Assembly (NCBI GenBank): GCA_023423675.1
Contig: JAFAFD010000056.1
Coordinates: forward strand, 1 to 6,912
Reading direction: 5' to 3'
DNA length: 6,912 nt
Source: Pseudomonadota bacterium
Lineage (GTDB): Bacteria; Pseudomonadota; Gammaproteobacteria; Xanthomonadales; Xanthomonadaceae
Shown: positions 5,436-6,912 of the stretch, piece after piece
How positions within the stretch are numbered: position 1 is the first letter of the stretch
How the letters are laid out: every line of letters starts with the position of its first letter
Position numbers and translations under genes: made by a program
The notes under the pieces: generated by a model
What the model was told of the DNA's origin: nothing
The model's database searches: none
The model's input: only the letters and a program-made list of their open reading frames with translations

Positions 5436-5454
5436 AAGGGGGCGGCAGTACAGT
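5427..5454 (+). promoter_or_regulatory. Weak candidate promoter for ppnN
   Basis: TTGCTT (5427-5432) and TACAGT (5449-5454) are separated by 16 bp. The -35-like element overlaps the T-tract of the preceding terminator. Transcription would start near 5461, leaving a leader of about 20 nt containing the ribosome site. The consensus match is partial (three and four of six). If real, ppnN is transcribed independently of the structured region upstream. Confidence 0.3.
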
Positions 5455-5464
5455 CGGAAACCTT

Positions 5465-5470
5465 GAAGGA
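5465..5470 (+). promoter_or_regulatory. Ribosome binding site of ppnN, favouring a TTG start
   Basis: GAAGGA ends 9 nt before the TTG at 5480 but 15 nt before the ATG at 5486. The spacing favours TTG, which adds two residues. No better ribosome site is seen closer to the ATG. Confidence 0.5.
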
Positions 5471-5479
5471 AGCGAAAAG

Positions 5480-6874
5480 TTGGATATGACGACGAACGAA
5501 AAGGCAGCCCGCGCGCTGCCGGTGCAGGATGCGCGGATCTACCCGCGCGGTGGGCTGGATGTGCTGTCGCGGGCCGAGGTCGCGCGCCTGCGCGATGCCT
5601 CCGGTGGCGGCATGCACGAGCTGCTGCGCCGCTGCGCGCTGGCGGTGCTGACCAGTGGCAGTGCCTCGGACGATCCGCGCGCGGCGCGTGATCTCTACCC
5701 TGATTTCGACATCCAGGTGGCGCAGCAGGATCGCGGCGTGCGCATCGACCTGGTCAACGCCCCGGCGATGGCCTTCGTCGATGGCGAGATCATCCGCGGC
5801 GTGGCCGAGCTGCTGTTCGCGGTGGTCCGCGACCTGGCCTACATGGCCATCGAGATGGGCCCGGCCTACGCGGCCGAGCTGGAGTCTTCCGAAGGCATCA
5901 CCAACGCGGTGTTCGGCCTGCTGCGCAACGCGCGCATCCTCAACCCGGGCGACCCGAACCTGGTGGTCTGCTGGGGCGGCCACTCGATCGGCCGCGACGA
6001 GTACCTGTACACCAAGCAGGTCGGTTACGAGCTGGGCCTGCGCGGCCTGGACATCTGCACCGGCTGCGGCCCGGGCGCGATGAAGGGCCCGATGAAGGGC
6101 GCCACGATCGCCCATGCAAAGCAGCGCAAGACGGTCACCCGCTACATCGGCCTGACCGAGCCGGGCATCATCGCTGCCGAGTCGCCGAACCCGATCGTCA
6201 ACCACCTGGTCATCATGCCGGACATCGAGAAGCGCCTTGAGGCCTTCGTCCGCATCGGCCACGGCATCATCGTGTTCGCCGGCGGCGTCGGCACGGCCGA
6301 GGAGATCCTGTACCTGCTCGGCATCCTGCTGCGCGAGGAGAACAAGGACCTGCCGTTCCCGCTGATCCTGACCGGCCCGACCGTGGCCGCGCCGTACTTC
6401 GAGCAGATCGACCGGTTCATCCGCCTGACCCTGGGCGATGCCGCGGCCGAGCGTTACGAGATCATCATCGGTGACCCGGTGGCGGTGGCCCGCAAGATGG
6501 CCAGCGGCATCAAGCAGGTGCGCGAGCATCGCCTGGCGCAGAAGGATTCGTTCTTCTTCAACTGGTCCATCGAGCTCCCGTGGGAGTACCAGCAGCCGTT
6601 CGTGCCGACCCACGAGGCGATGGCCGCGCTGGACCTGCACCACGGCCGCGCCCCGCACGCGCTGGCGGCGGACCTGCGGCGGGCGTTCTCCGGCATCGTG
6701 GCGGGCAACTTGAAGGAAGATGGCATGCGCCGCATCGAGGAGTGCGGGCCGTTCCAGATCCATGGCGACGCCGACATGATGCAGGCCCTGGACGCGCTGC
6801 TGCGCGCCTTCGTCGAGCAGCGCCGGATGAAGATCTCCGGTGAGTACCAGCCCTGCTACCAGGTGCTGGCCTGA
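5480..6874 (+). CDS. ppnN: Nucleotide 5'-monophosphate nucleosidase PpnN
   Basis: Cytoplasmic LOG-family enzyme, formerly YgdH. In E. coli it splits purine and pyrimidine nucleoside 5'-monophosphates into base and ribose 5-phosphate and is activated by (p)ppGpp. The 464 residues compare with 454 in E. coli, and similarity runs almost end to end. Order: an N-terminal PpnN-specific domain (about 10-150), the Rossmann-like LOG domain with GGHSIGR (166-172), TGCGPGAM (194-201), the MPDIEKRLEAFVRI segment and GGVGTAEE (268-275), then a C-terminal PpnN-specific domain (about 345-460) with ADLRRAFSGIVAGN. The proline usual before the GG of the phosphate-binding motif (PGGxGT) is Ala267 here. The long N- and C-terminal domains separate it from short LOG cytokinin-activating enzymes. 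The start is TTG by ribosome-site spacing; ATG at 5486 is the alternative. It appears monocistronic within the window. Confidence 0.95.
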   Translation: MDMTTNEKAARALPVQDARIYPRGGLDVLSRAEVARLRDASGGGMHELLRRCALAVLTSGSASDDPRAARDLYPDFDIQVAQQDRGVRIDLVNAPAMAFVDGEIIRGVAELLFAVVRDLAYMAIEMGPAYAAELESSEGITNAVFGLLRNARILNPGDPNLVVCWGGHSIGRDEYLYTKQVGYELGLRGLDICTGCGPGAMKGPMKGATIAHAKQRKTVTRYIGLTEPGIIAAESPNPIVNHLVIMPDIEKRLEAFVRIGHGIIVFAGGVGTAEEILYLLGILLREENKDLPFPLILTGPTVAAPYFEQIDRFIRLTLGDAAAERYEIIIGDPVAVARKMASGIKQVREHRLAQKDSFFFNWSIELPWEYQQPFVPTHEAMAALDLHHGRAPHALAADLRRAFSGIVAGNLKEDGMRRIEECGPFQIHGDADMMQALDALLRAFVEQRRMKISGEYQPCYQVLA

Positions 6875-6887
6875 CCGACTGCCCGGG

Positions 6888-6912
6888 GTCGGATCCCCGA
6901 AGGGGCTCCGAC
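6888..6912. repeat. GC-rich hairpin repeat, cut by the window edge
   Basis: GTCGGATCCCC (6888-6898) and GGGGCTCCGAC (6902-6912) pair at ten of eleven positions (one T-C mismatch) around a GAA loop, starting 13 bp after the ppnN stop. GGG (6885-6887) would extend the stem if CCC follows beyond the window. Similar GTCGGATCCC...GACCCC hairpins are, as I recall, common between genes in Stenotrophomonas. It may serve as the ppnN 3' hairpin; whether a T-tract follows cannot be seen. Confidence 0.6.

Noticed and set aside
5222..6763. A 513-codon open frame antisense to ppnN
   Set aside because: Same codon-aligned antisense artefact, rich in Arg, Ala, Asp, Gln and His, with no recognisable motif, while the sense strand encodes a clear PpnN.

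Overview
The window is GC-rich, and every gene in it looks like one from the Xanthomonas/Stenotrophomonas group (Lysobacteraceae). The strongest pointer to Stenotrophomonas is at the left edge. There a GTAG tetranucleotide heads a perfect 8-bp inverted repeat with a 3-nt loop, which is the signature of the SMAG family of REP-like elements described in S. maltophilia. A second GC-rich hairpin repeat of a kind common in intergenic DNA of this genus runs off the right edge. The species call is an inference.

Layout. An Fe-type superoxide dismutase (sodB, 34-612) lies on the minus strand and ends just before the SMAG element. It is divergent from a two-gene plus-strand unit made of the monothiol CGFS glutaredoxin grxD (732-1052) and a short-chain dehydrogenase-like gene (1049-1825). 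These two genes overlap by ATGA. A 229-bp gap follows, holding a 7-bp hairpin, two GTGTTAA repeats 11 bp apart, a 12-bp palindrome, and a possible 27-codon leader ORF that overlaps the next start codon. Next comes a large Oar-like TonB-dependent outer-membrane receptor (2055-5234). It is followed by a strong intrinsic terminator, about 110 bp of structured non-coding DNA, and a second strong terminator. The last gene is ppnN (5480-6874), a nucleotide 5'-monophosphate nucleosidase.

How the parts relate. sodB and grxD are both iron-linked: one is an iron enzyme of superoxide defence, the other handles [2Fe-2S] clusters. The SDR-like protein is translationally linked to GrxD but has lost three of the four classical catalytic residues. 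The TonB-dependent receptor and ppnN appear to be separate transcription units. PpnN links purine/pyrimidine nucleotide pools to ribose 5-phosphate and, in E. coli, to (p)ppGpp.

Most of the window is conserved housekeeping or envelope sequence; I see no phage, IS element, CRISPR array or defence system. The points worth a second look are the SDR with a degenerate active site, the small ORF coupled to the receptor gene, and the terminator-bounded segment before ppnN, which could be a small RNA or a leader that controls transcription.
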